Shown here: piece by piece, positions 1-7,341 of the stretch
How positions within the stretch are numbered: position 1 is the stretch's first letter
Layout: each line of letters starts with the position of its first letter
Assembly (NCBI GenBank): GCA_038250235.1
Contig: JBBSCO010000077.1
Span: forward strand, 1 to 11,004
Direction of reading: 5' to 3'
Length of the DNA: 11,004 nt
Source: JAAUTS01 sp038250235
GTDB taxonomy: Bacteria; Verrucomicrobiota; Verrucomicrobiia; Methylacidiphilales; JAAUTS01
Program-made: the position numbers and the translations under genes
Notes under the pieces: generated by a model
Told to the model about the DNA's origin: nothing
Database searches by the model: none
What the model saw: only the letters and a program-made list of their open reading frames with translations

Positions 1-141
1 TAGAATAATCGCGCTCAACCCGCGCCGCGCCGCCGTGGCTGCTGCGATTACCCCCGCAGCGGTGCCGCCATAGACACAGAGGTCCACACGCAGAGATTCG
101 TTGCAGGGTTTGATCCAGGAAGGAAGAAAGTAATGTAGCAT
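1..141 (-). CDS. FAD-dependent oxidoreductase, N-terminal 47 residues (runs off the left edge)
   Basis: The minus-strand frame from the ATG at 141-139 stays open to base 1 and encodes 47 residues. Residues 19-47 read VDLCVYGGTAAGVIAAAT and onward to a GLSAIIL strand. This is a Rossmann beta-alpha-beta unit with the small-residue FAD/ADP-binding motif, and it closely resembles the start of the FAD-dependent oxidoreductase family (Pfam FAD_oxidored), whose members usually open with 'D(V/L)xVYGGTxAGVxAA' followed by a strand ending in an acidic residue. The ATG has a TGGAG ribosome-binding site 9 bases upstream. A GTG directly before the conserved strand is an alternative start, which would drop an 18-residue leader. 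The gene lies 100 bases after the GH28-like remnant on the same strand and may belong to the same transcription unit. In carbohydrate loci of Verrucomicrobiota and Lentisphaerota such proteins are common; their substrates are mostly unknown. The substrate cannot be inferred here because the catalytic half is outside the window. Confidence 0.75.
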   Translation of the reverse strand, partial: MLHYFLPSWIKPCNESLRVDLCVYGGTAAGVIAAATAARRGLSAIIL

Positions 142-150
142 GGGGTCAGG

Positions 151-155
151 CTCCA
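151..155 (-). promoter_or_regulatory. Ribosome-binding site of the FAD oxidoreductase gene
   Basis: On the minus strand TGGAG lies 9 bases before the ATG at 141-139. It is the clearest Shine-Dalgarno-like sequence at any start in this window and supports that ATG over the in-frame GTG further in. The rest of the 142-241 spacer holds no gene or convincing terminator. Confidence 0.5.
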
Positions 156-241
156 CAATGGCAGAGACATTCTCCGGTAAGTTGAATCATGGGTTTTTTA
201 GATATTTTCATAACTGCCACCGTTCCTGAACAGGGGACGAT

Positions 242-994
242 TTAATCCGGACTAACGGTTTTCCCTTCAAAACGCACGGCCCGTGTATGGCTCATTCTCA
301 ACATGTCCACGGGCCATTCCTTTACGGGTTTTCCCGCGCAACTGATCTCCGTAAAAGTGACATTACTGACAGTATGTTTATCATCATAGCCTTTTAATAC
401 AATTAGTATTGACGCTCCCGAAAAGGCTATACGATGAAAGCGCACTTTGTCCACACTTCCTCTACCCCCGGCACAGAGGGAGCTTTCCTCTTGATTCAAG
501 GGCAGTATCCACTGCATTTGATTGTCCGGCGAGGAAGTGTCCTGGCGTTCGCTCGGAGCAGGCAGACGATCAGGATTTGTGCGGAAAAACTCGTTTGGAC
601 AATCCAAGCTATAAATCGATAGTCCAACGTACAGATCGGCAAACTCATCGCGTAAGTCCTCGGTCCGCATATCTTCAAAAGAGACGTCCTTTATCTTTGC
701 TGCACCACCGTTGTGAATGCTGAATGCCGCACCTAAAAGCACGTGGATGATGTCACAATCCCGGAAGTGAACACTCTTAACAGGACGGTTATTCAACTCG
801 AAGCCGATTTCCATTGCGTTGCCTGGCAAATCATTCCAAAATACACACCGTTCGACGGTAATATCCTCCATCACTCTCGTTTCATCCATGTCCCACTTGC
901 CGGACTTGATGGCAACACAATCGTCCGAATTCCGGAAAAAACAGTCCCGGATAGCCACGTGAGAAAAGGATTTCGTTCGGATTCTGAATCGATG
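242..994 (-). pseudogene. 5'-truncated beta-helix enzyme, GH28-like (C-terminal half only)
   Basis: The minus-strand frame is open from the TAA at 997-995 to the TAA at 244-242, about 250 codons. The first credible initiator is the GTG at 958-956, but homology-like sequence (RIRTKSFSH) begins before it. Counting from that GTG, residues 10-18 read NSDDCVAIK, the second conserved block of polygalacturonase-type GH28 enzymes, where one or both aspartates are catalytic. Regularly spaced strands with C/D-rich turns follow (ITVERCVFW, VHFRDCDIIH, VSFEDM, VRFHRI, VTFTEI), as expected of a right-handed parallel beta-helix. The usual later 'GHG' motif is not seen; the matching place reads NAMEIGFE, so polygalacturonase activity is doubtful. 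The N-terminal half of a normal 400-500-residue enzyme, including signal peptide and the 'NTDG' block, is absent, and the frame abuts the rhamnosidase stop. An adjacent frame upstream reads SPNID, so a one-base slip at the T run (965-968) may add a few residues. I read this as a deletion remnant. Confidence 0.72.
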
Positions 995-1008
995 TTAGGT
1001 GAATAGGC

Positions 1009-3351
1009 TCAAACTTTCAGTTTCCATTGGCAACGGCCGGTAACGATTTTTGGTTTGATGCCTGGAAGCGTGCTGAGGGCAGAGCATCCTTCGGGCAAGT
1101 CAAGGTTGACGACAATGCAATCGGGCTTCCGTTGCCAGGACGTGCGGATGGAACCTTGCGGTGTAGGTATGACGACATCGGCCAGAGTGCCCTCGAATAC
1201 CGGTGCGAAGGAGATTTTCTTCCAGGCGGGAGCAGTTTGACGTATGCCGCCAAGAATTTCCATCATGTGGGTAAGGGGATGGGCCGACCAGGCATGGGAG
1301 TGGCTGGTATCGCCCGGCACAAACTTGAAGTGTTCCACGGTGCTGCCCTGGGCAATCGCCGGCTCCCAGAGTCGTTGGATATGTCGGATAACTTCGCTTC
1401 CATAACCTTTTCTGGAAAGCAGTTCATAGACATACGTTATCCAATACGAGGAAGGTTCAGCACCGAAAACCTGGCCCTCACGCAGGAAGGGAAGAAGAAC
1501 TTTTTCAATGCGGGCTTTTTCCTGTCCCATCTCAAAGCCGGCCATGGAAGCAAGCGTTTGAGCGTGAATCGAAGTCGTGCGGACCCGCTTGCCAGCATCG
1601 GAGATACCATCGCCGATCAAGCCATCGGCCTGGACAAGCTTTTTTAAGGCCTGGCGTAGTGCCTGGGCAGCCTCGGCTAAACGTCGCGCGGCGGACGGTT
1701 TTCCGGATAGACGGAAAAGCTCTGCCGTTTTGTCCAGCGCAATGAGATACCAGAGATTGTAAACACTGGTAACTCCCTCCTTCAACAAGGAGGTCCAATC
1801 AAGGAAAAGCCAGTATCGCGAATCATAGGGAAGCAGTCCCGTCCTGGCATCAAGTTGACCTTCGAAATATGCCAGTGCTTCCTCAACGGTTTCCTGGTGG
1901 GTGATGAACGGCTCAGTCGATCCCGTCTGCCAATAATAATCCCAGAGGGTGATAAGCCAGATCAGCGTGAAATCCGGCAGGATGCAGTCATGGGCCATGG
2001 TGGGAGCATGGCCATAGGTGAGGCCATTGGGAGTGGTCTGCCCGGCAATCTGGGCGATTCCACGCCGGAACAAGCGGGTATCTCCCGCGTAGAAGATGGT
2101 ATTTTTCGCCTGCACCCTTGCATCCCCCCACCATTGGGCCTGCTCGCGCCAAGGCGTGTCCACAAAAGCATCCAGGCTGCAAATACGCTGGGTCCAGGCA
2201 CAACAATCCCAGATTTGCATGAGTTCTTTGTTGGAGCTGACAAACTTCCCCTTTTTTTCAAGGGGATAAAAAGCTGTGCGGAGACGTGCACGGATACGAA
2301 TGGGTTTTACGTTCTCCCTCACTGTTAGGACAACATACCTGAATCCGTAGGGATGAAAAAAGGTGTGGTCGTTCTTCCCTGCCTTACAAATCAAACGGGA
2401 AGCGAGGGCCGTCCGACAGTGTGTATCGACCGAAGAAATCGGAGCCAACTGTTGGGAGTCGATGATCTCCGTGTGGAACGATTCAATGGTTTCCCCTCCC
2501 ATGGCACCTTCGATTTCCAAAACAAGGCTGCCTATTACGGGCTTACCAAAATCCAGTAAAATGCTGCGAAACTTCCCTTTGCCAGCGGCTAAAATCCCGC
2601 GATCAGGCGCGGCGTTGGAAACGGGTTGGTGAAGCAGGCCCTCCTGTGTCCTGTGCAGAGCCAGGTTGCGCGCATTTTCCCAGCCTGAAAGGTTTTTACC
2701 TGACGCTTCGCCGAGACAAACGAGGGGGCTGACCTCGGTTTCCTCCAGCATGGGAATACCCCGTGGTTCCAAGGTATACCAAGGCATGCTATTCCATTTC
2801 CTGCTGAGATGACAGCTGCCCCAGTCCTTGTCGTCAAAAGTAGGCTGCATCCATTCGGGATCTTCGATTCGCAGATCAATGGATTCCTGGTGAAACAACT
2901 GAAGGCTGGAAGTGACCGTGTCCCGTTTAATCCCGACCTGACGGCGGCATTTCCAATTTTCACCACTGAGGAGAGTGACCCGGCCCCATTGAGCAGCCAC
3001 CAGAATACCCGCGAAACCCTGATTGACATATTGGAAGGTGCCGCAACCCGGATTATAGGCACGGAGAGCTATCAGGTTGGATCCTTTACGCAGAAAAGAA
3101 GCCACATCAACGCTGTCAAAAGGCCAATGTTTCTGATACCCACGGGCCGGCCCACGACAAACATACCGGCCATTGATGTACAAATGATACGCTTGATCAG
3201 CGGTCAGGTGCAGGAGTGCCTTCCGAGGAACGGTGGCGAGTTGAAAGTGCTTGCGGAAGAGCGCGTATCCGTTGACCAAATCATATTGCAGATTATCCGG
3301 CCAGATCCAGCGTGCTTTGGTTAGTATATCTGGAATGTTGGTGTTTTTCAT
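1009..3351 (-). CDS. Alpha-L-rhamnosidase (GH78-type), cytoplasmic
   Basis: This enzyme would hydrolyse terminal alpha-L-rhamnose from oligosaccharides or glycosides. From the ATG at 3351-3349 it has 780 residues. Residues about 15-120 form an N-terminal sandwich typical of bacterial rhamnosidases (FRKHFQL, HLYINGRYVCRGPARGY, LRAYNPG). A second beta domain follows to about 365. The alpha/alpha-barrel catalytic domain covers about 370-695 and carries DTPWREQAQWWGDA, the family's acid motif (candidate Glu403; GH78 relatives read 'D.P.RDE...W.GDA'). It also carries GSTVEHF with candidate base Glu673, followed by SHSHAWSAHP. A C-terminal beta-sandwich ends the protein. There is no signal peptide or membrane segment, so it probably acts in the cytoplasm on imported sugars. 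An in-frame TTG at 3387 would add 12 residues and overlap the preceding remnant by 8 bases; neither start has a clear ribosome-binding site. The gene begins 28 bases after the remnant upstream and appears intact. Confidence 0.9.
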   Translation of the reverse strand: MKNTNIPDILTKARWIWPDNLQYDLVNGYALFRKHFQLATVPRKALLHLTADQAYHLYINGRYVCRGPARGYQKHWPFDSVDVASFLRKGSNLIALRAYNPGCGTFQYVNQGFAGILVAAQWGRVTLLSGENWKCRRQVGIKRDTVTSSLQLFHQESIDLRIEDPEWMQPTFDDKDWGSCHLSRKWNSMPWYTLEPRGIPMLEETEVSPLVCLGEASGKNLSGWENARNLALHRTQEGLLHQPVSNAAPDRGILAAGKGKFRSILLDFGKPVIGSLVLEIEGAMGGETIESFHTEIIDSQQLAPISSVDTHCRTALASRLICKAGKNDHTFFHPYGFRYVVLTVRENVKPIRIRARLRTAFYPLEKKGKFVSSNKELMQIWDCCAWTQRICSLDAFVDTPWREQAQWWGDARVQAKNTIFYAGDTRLFRRGIAQIAGQTTPNGLTYGHAPTMAHDCILPDFTLIWLITLWDYYWQTGSTEPFITHQETVEEALAYFEGQLDARTGLLPYDSRYWLFLDWTSLLKEGVTSVYNLWYLIALDKTAELFRLSGKPSAARRLAEAAQALRQALKKLVQADGLIGDGISDAGKRVRTTSIHAQTLASMAGFEMGQEKARIEKVLLPFLREGQVFGAEPSSYWITYVYELLSRKGYGSEVIRHIQRLWEPAIAQGSTVEHFKFVPGDTSHSHAWSAHPLTHMMEILGGIRQTAPAWKKISFAPVFEGTLADVVIPTPQGSIRTSWQRKPDCIVVNLDLPEGCSALSTLPGIKPKIVTGRCQWKLKV

Positions 3352-3379
3352 TAAGGGAAGATTGAAGTTTTCACATTTA

Positions 3380-4180
3380 CTAATCAAAGGTCAAGAGCGG
3401 CCATTTAGCAGAGTCCTCATCCTTGCCGGGCCTTTCAGCGATGAAGCAAAATCCCTCCCGCCCTCTGCCATCTTCGACGTTAACGATTAAGTTAAACCCG
3501 ATAGCGCGGTCGTGGAGTTTTAAGGCATCCATCCCGGAACCTGCTAAGGGGAACTTGACCTCGTAAACCATACGGCCGTTCCGTGGTGTGGTCTTCAGCT
3601 CAATTTTTTTGGCATACTCTGAGTTCAATCCTGCAGGAGGTTTCCACGCGTATGCCAGGTTTTAACCGGAATCAGACCGGCCAAGGCCGATTTGCCACGG
3701 CCCTTCCATGCCGGGCAGCGTAAGGCCTATTTGAATACTATTAGCCTGCCAGGTTATGGAAGCCTGATTCGGCTGCCTGTGTAGGTCATCCGTGACATCG
3801 ATTTTCATGACCAAGGCGTTACCAGCAATAGCTAACCAAACCTGTGCGCGTAGGTCCTCCGGCCCCTTCCAACTTTAGGCTATCCGGTTGGGATCGTTTT
3901 TATTGCTGTCAAAAACGTGATCCGAATCAGCGATGATGAAATCTGTTTTTTTCGAGTATAAGGACCCGGCAGGGATCAACGTCGCCACTGGGAGCGGAAG
4001 ATCGGGATCACCCTTCCATGGTGTTCCTTCCAGCACGTAAACAAGTCGGACCGGGGGTTGCTTCTCTCCGGTTCTGGTGGCTAGGGCGTCGAGACTAAAA
4101 AACGTTCCGTTTTCCGCACCATGAACCGCAAGACAAGGCGACATGTCGGGGAACCCGGACCGAGTTTCTTTTACCTTTTG
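3380..4180 (-). pseudogene. Remnant of a second GH-A/CBM9-like glycosidase, with two in-frame stops
   Basis: A single minus-strand frame from 4180 to the TAG at 3382-3380 reads as about 265 residues interrupted by TAA codons at 3877-3875 and 3664-3662. Sequence on both sides of each stop continues the same domain. Around the first stop it reads SNKNDPNRIA, stop, SWKGPEDLRAQVWLAI. The neighbouring intact protein has the matching DNDPIAKARQWQGPKDL followed by SAQVWVAF. After the second stop, MVYEVKFPLAGS and IGFNLIVNVEDGRGRE match ITYDIAFPQADF and IRLNLIVNDNDGEGRR of the neighbour. The segment before the module (VLEGTPWKGDPDLPLPV) also aligns with the neighbour (VLKGTLAYDLPGAWSGTLSV). The TIM-barrel part is absent and the frame is closed upstream by a TAG at 4183-4181. 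The remnant lies 39 bases after the intact gene's stop and is much richer in A+T, so it is a divergent paralogue or a separately acquired gene, not a recent duplicate. A short translated piece cannot be excluded, but a working enzyme can. Confidence 0.82.
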
Positions 4181-4219
4181 CTAACGTGCGGATTTGGGGC
4201 GGGCATCACCCCTTACGCA

Positions 4220-7162
4220 TCAGCGCGCAAAGCGCACCATGGGAGCGAATATCATGGTCTTGCTGTCGGCGATGCCGGAGGCGATGCGGGCGTATTGGCG
4301 GCGGCCCTCACCGTCGTTGTCGTTCACAATGAGGTTGAGTCTTATGCCACTGGCCAGAGCCGCCTCGGTCAGACCGAAGTCGGCCTGGGGAAAGGCGATG
4401 TCATAGGTGATGCCGCTGTCGTGGCGGGTGGTCTTTACGTCGATCTTTTCCCATGGATTCGGCAGGCCCTCGATAGCCTGGAAGATGTGCCTTTTGGCCT
4501 TGCCATCGTGCTCCCACACACCAGCCTCCCAGTTGCCTAACCGTCCGGGCGCATCGAACGCGATCTGCAGGCTGTCGCCATTCCACGATTGGCTACCGCC
4601 AACATTCTGGTTATCTTGGCGATCGTCCTCAACCACAACGCGCAGGCGCAGTGCCCCGTCATAAAAGGCGACCCACACTTGGGCGGAGAGATCCTTCGGG
4701 CCCTGCCACTGGCGGGCTTTGGCGATCGGGTCGTTGTCCCATTGGTTGATGATGTCCGTTTTGCTAGTGAGCACGAAATCGGGGGCGCGGCCGCCGATGG
4801 GACCGGTGGGGAGCAGTCTCACGGACTCTAGAGGTACTGAGAGGGTGCCGGACCAGGCGCCGGGCAAGTCATAGGCCAGCGTGCCCTTGAGCACGGCGAA
4901 GGGCAGGGCCGTCGTGGCCGGCACAGTCAGGTCGGTCTGGTGGCTGGTCTGGGCGTTCTTGCCCAGGGCGAGGCTCTTGGCCGTCGGCGCAGGCAGCCGC
5001 AGCTCAGCCGGAAGGGCGAGTTTGAGCGACAAGGTGCGCTCGCGGTCGCCAGGGTTGCCGACGATGCTGGCAAGGGTGAACGGGGCGCCCGCGGTGATGC
5101 CGCCAGATGGCTGCGGCACGACCAGCGGCAGGGCGGCGGTGATCGCCGGAGCGCCATCGATAACCACGAACACAGGTGATATGCGCGGGCTGATGCGGAT
5201 CTGGCCGGCGACCAGCGGCTCGGGTGTGGCGTTGCCATACATATCGACCACTGACACGGTGGATCCGCTGCCGACTGCGAGGCGGAAGTCGGCTTCTGGC
5301 AGCCTGGCGTTCTCGCGCCAGTGGACCACCACCTGACGTTTGCCCGGCGTGTCGGCGAAGACGTAGGCCCAGCGGTCGGTGCCGAGATCAAGCAGCCGCT
5401 GCGGTTTGAGTCCACGTAAAGTGCTGACAAGGGTGTTGTGTGCGAGGTAGGCGGGTTTGGGTTCGTAGTTGCGTCCGAGCAGTCCCCAGGTTTCTTCATA
5501 ATCGGTGAGGACGAACCACTGGTAGGCGCGGGCGCCGCGTGCCCATGCGTGGACGATCTTTTTCACCACTTGCTCGCCCTGTAAGACCAGACCGCTCCAA
5601 TCGTGCCCGCTCTGCTCGGAGGTCTCGGTATAGAATGCCGGCTTGCCGGACAACCCGGTAAAGAGCTTGACCCGGCCGTCTACGCTGGGCTGGAAGTGCT
5701 GCTCAAACGCTCCGTGCTGGTGCCAGCCGTAATAGTCAAAAAAGTCCTTCCCCTCCACGGCAACGCGCTTCTGAAGCTCAAAGTTACCGACGTCGCCGGC
5801 CATGCCGCTGCTGAGGACCTTGTTGGCCGGATCGGCCTTCTTGACCTCCTCGTGTGCGATCTTCAGCATCTCCAGATATTGATCGCTGTTGCCGGAGAAG
5901 AAGAAGCCCCAATCCGCCTCGTTCCAGATCTCGTAATAGCCGACCTTGCCCTTCATGGTCTGGGCCAGTTGGCGCATGTATTCGCGCCACGCTTCGGGCC
6001 GCGGCGGGCGCGCCCCGAGCCAGCCCTGCCATCCCGGCTTGCTGCCTTTAACCGCTGCCCAGTCCGGGCAGTAGGCAGTCAGCCAGACGACCTCCATACC
6101 GTGGTCGGTGACCAAGTCGAGTTCCTTCAGCGGTTTGCTCCAGTCATATACCCCGGGAGCACTTGAACTGTAGGTCCAGTCGTCGCTCAAGCGCACGATG
6201 TCCATGCCGACCTGTTGGAGCAGCTTGGCGTTGCGCTCCTTGTGATCGGGTCCGCCGCAGCCGAACATGAAGTGGTCGCGGAATCTCTTATCCGGGCCGG
6301 CGAAGCGCATAACCGCCAGGCGCAGTTGGCCGCTGCGCTCGCCGCTGGCGTCGGTGAGCTTCCAGTCGCAACGCAGCAGACCATGGCGTTGCGTGAGCTT
6401 GGCCGGGATCGGCACCTTCAGCTCGCCTTTGGCCGGGATGGTGATCTGGCGTTCATCCTTCACCTGCTGGCCATCGGCGGCGGTGATGGTCAGCGACCAG
6501 GAGAGCTTCACCGCGGCGTCGTGACTGTTGGTAAGCGAGAAAAAGGCGTCCTTGGATCCCGGCTCGACCGCGGCCATCGGCAGGTCGGGCTTCAGGGCGA
6601 CGTCGACCAGATCGCTCTGGCTGTAGTTTTCGGTGACGTCGATGCCGTCGAGGCGGACCTCGGCCGGCTCTTTGTTGGGCCAGCGGATGAGAATTACGCG
6701 GGTGAGGCGGCACTCGCCGGTGATCGTGCCGTCGCTCGGCGCACCCCAGTGGTTGCCGACCTTGGCCGGGACCTCCCAGGTCAGGGCGTTCGCGCCGGGC
6801 TTGAGCTCGATGTTACCAGTGGTGAACTCCATGCCTGCGGCGTCGATAAAGCACACCGCTGCGCCGAGGCCGTTGCCCTTAAGCACCTCAGCCCTGATCG
6901 TAATCTTTTTCCCCCGGCGGAAGGTCGGCCGGGTATCGCCGGTCATGTTGATGTCGAATAAGAGTTCCTTGTCGCTGGCCGGCAGACTGACGATGCGTTT
7001 CCCGCGGTCAACTTCGAGCCCTCCGGGGAAGTTGAGCGCCACATGCTGGCCGAAACCAAGCAGTTCGCGGCTGCGTTCGAGAGCTTTGTCTTGCGTTGCC
7101 GCATCTGTCACATTGGTTAGCAGACAAAGGGCAAGAATCAGGCGGCAGTAGGGGATGGTCAT
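4220..7162 (-). CDS. Exported GH-A-clan glycosidase (GH39-like) with C-terminal CBM9-like module
   Basis: A 980-residue protein. Residues 1-21 (MTIPYCRLILALCLLTNVTDA) form a signal peptide, so it is exported. Residues about 35-180 resemble a galactose-binding-like sandwich and 185-290 an immunoglobulin-like domain. A TIM barrel covers about 295-590, with FMFGCGG at its start, a VRLSDDW strand, and VGYYEIWNEADWGFF giving candidate acid/base Glu415. FYTETSEQSGHD gives candidate nucleophile Glu513. The spacing and the 'WNE' motif fit clan GH-A and are closest in feel to GH39 or related xylosidase/galactosidase groups; the exact family and substrate cannot be fixed by eye. A beta-rich stretch at 590-790 precedes a CBM9-like module at about 795-978 (GPKDLSAQVWVAF, RVVVEDD, WNGDSLQIAFD). 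The ATG has no Shine-Dalgarno match. It is the first gene of the minus-strand unit. Its G+C is unusually high: 44 of 60 bases at 5041-5100 against 21 of 60 at 3901-3960 in the adjoining remnant. Confidence 0.85.
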   Translation of the reverse strand: MTIPYCRLILALCLLTNVTDAATQDKALERSRELLGFGQHVALNFPGGLEVDRGKRIVSLPASDKELLFDINMTGDTRPTFRRGKKITIRAEVLKGNGLGAAVCFIDAAGMEFTTGNIELKPGANALTWEVPAKVGNHWGAPSDGTITGECRLTRVILIRWPNKEPAEVRLDGIDVTENYSQSDLVDVALKPDLPMAAVEPGSKDAFFSLTNSHDAAVKLSWSLTITAADGQQVKDERQITIPAKGELKVPIPAKLTQRHGLLRCDWKLTDASGERSGQLRLAVMRFAGPDKRFRDHFMFGCGGPDHKERNAKLLQQVGMDIVRLSDDWTYSSSAPGVYDWSKPLKELDLVTDHGMEVVWLTAYCPDWAAVKGSKPGWQGWLGARPPRPEAWREYMRQLAQTMKGKVGYYEIWNEADWGFFFSGNSDQYLEMLKIAHEEVKKADPANKVLSSGMAGDVGNFELQKRVAVEGKDFFDYYGWHQHGAFEQHFQPSVDGRVKLFTGLSGKPAFYTETSEQSGHDWSGLVLQGEQVVKKIVHAWARGARAYQWFVLTDYEETWGLLGRNYEPKPAYLAHNTLVSTLRGLKPQRLLDLGTDRWAYVFADTPGKRQVVVHWRENARLPEADFRLAVGSGSTVSVVDMYGNATPEPLVAGQIRISPRISPVFVVIDGAPAITAALPLVVPQPSGGITAGAPFTLASIVGNPGDRERTLSLKLALPAELRLPAPTAKSLALGKNAQTSHQTDLTVPATTALPFAVLKGTLAYDLPGAWSGTLSVPLESVRLLPTGPIGGRAPDFVLTSKTDIINQWDNDPIAKARQWQGPKDLSAQVWVAFYDGALRLRVVVEDDRQDNQNVGGSQSWNGDSLQIAFDAPGRLGNWEAGVWEHDGKAKRHIFQAIEGLPNPWEKIDVKTTRHDSGITYDIAFPQADFGLTEAALASGIRLNLIVNDNDGEGRRQYARIASGIADSKTMIFAPMVRFAR

Positions 7163-7229
7163 ATTGTGGTGGTGTACAGGTTGAGTTTATCGGCAGAGGA
7201 GATCCTGGCAGGAGCAATCGTGAATTAGT

Positions 7230-7259
7230 ATTAAACAAACCATAAGTTCAACGTATCAA
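7230..7259 (-). promoter_or_regulatory. Candidate promoter of the minus-strand gene cluster
   Basis: On the minus strand TTGATA (7259-7254) and TTTAAT (7235-7230) are separated by 18 bases, a fair match to a sigma-70 promoter, about 70 bases ahead of the ATG at 7162. An overlapping alternative is TTGAAC (7251-7246) with a TACTAA 15 bases on. The assignment is by eye in AT-rich DNA, where chance matches are frequent. Confidence 0.35.
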
Positions 7260-7287
7260 ATAAAAAAGTAACAGTATTTCTTTTAGA

Positions 7288-7321
7288 TGTAATGTAATTT
7301 TTCTCGCGTATTTTATGTAAT
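7288..7321. repeat. Three TGTAAT repeats in the divergent intergenic region
   Basis: TGTAAT occurs at 7288-7293, 7293-7298 (sharing one base) and 7316-7321, just upstream of the TATAAT box of the plus-strand gene. Repeats near a promoter can be regulator sites, but this stretch is very AT-rich and the motif is only six bases long. There is also a loosely spaced inverted pair, GTAACA at 7268-7273 and TGTTAC at 7336-7341. Confidence 0.25.
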
Positions 7322-7325
7322 CCTT

Positions 7326-7331
7326 TATAAT
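7326..7331 (+). promoter_or_regulatory. Perfect -10 box (TATAAT) directly before the plus-strand gene
   Basis: TATAAT lies 10 bases before the ATG at 7342. Transcription would normally start about 7 bases after such a box, near 7338, giving a leader of only a few bases. No Shine-Dalgarno sequence lies in the gap, which agrees with leaderless or SD-independent initiation. No good -35 box is visible at the usual distance, where the DNA reads CTCGCG. Confidence 0.45.
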
Positions 7332-7341
7332 CTAGTGTTAC

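Noticed and set aside
2..74. Plus-strand frame ending in TAG at 72-74, read as the tail of an Ala/Pro-rich protein
   Set aside because: The opposite strand encodes a canonical FAD-binding motif with a good start and ribosome-binding site; the plus frame is low-complexity antisense.
138..156. Sequence resembling the 'GGGGTCAGGCTCC' ends often found with REP-associated transposase elements
   Set aside because: It occurs once only, no inverted partner or transposase is visible, and it coincides with the ribosome-binding site and start codon of the FAD oxidoreductase gene.
1027..1647. Plus-strand open frame of 206 codons opposite the rhamnosidase C-terminus
   Set aside because: It is antisense to the rhamnosidase catalytic and C-terminal domains, and its translation shows no family features.
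3662..3877. Idea that the two TAA codons in the paralogue remnant are programmed recoding sites
   Set aside because: Both are TAA, no nearby stimulatory structure was noticed, and the catalytic domain upstream is missing, so simple gene decay is the better explanation.
6215..6961. Plus-strand open frames of 248 and 187 codons (the second at 5603-6166) opposite the GH-A gene
   Set aside because: They are antisense to coding sequence with signal peptide and catalytic motifs, have no recognisable domains, and occur in the most G+C-rich part, where shadow frames are expected.
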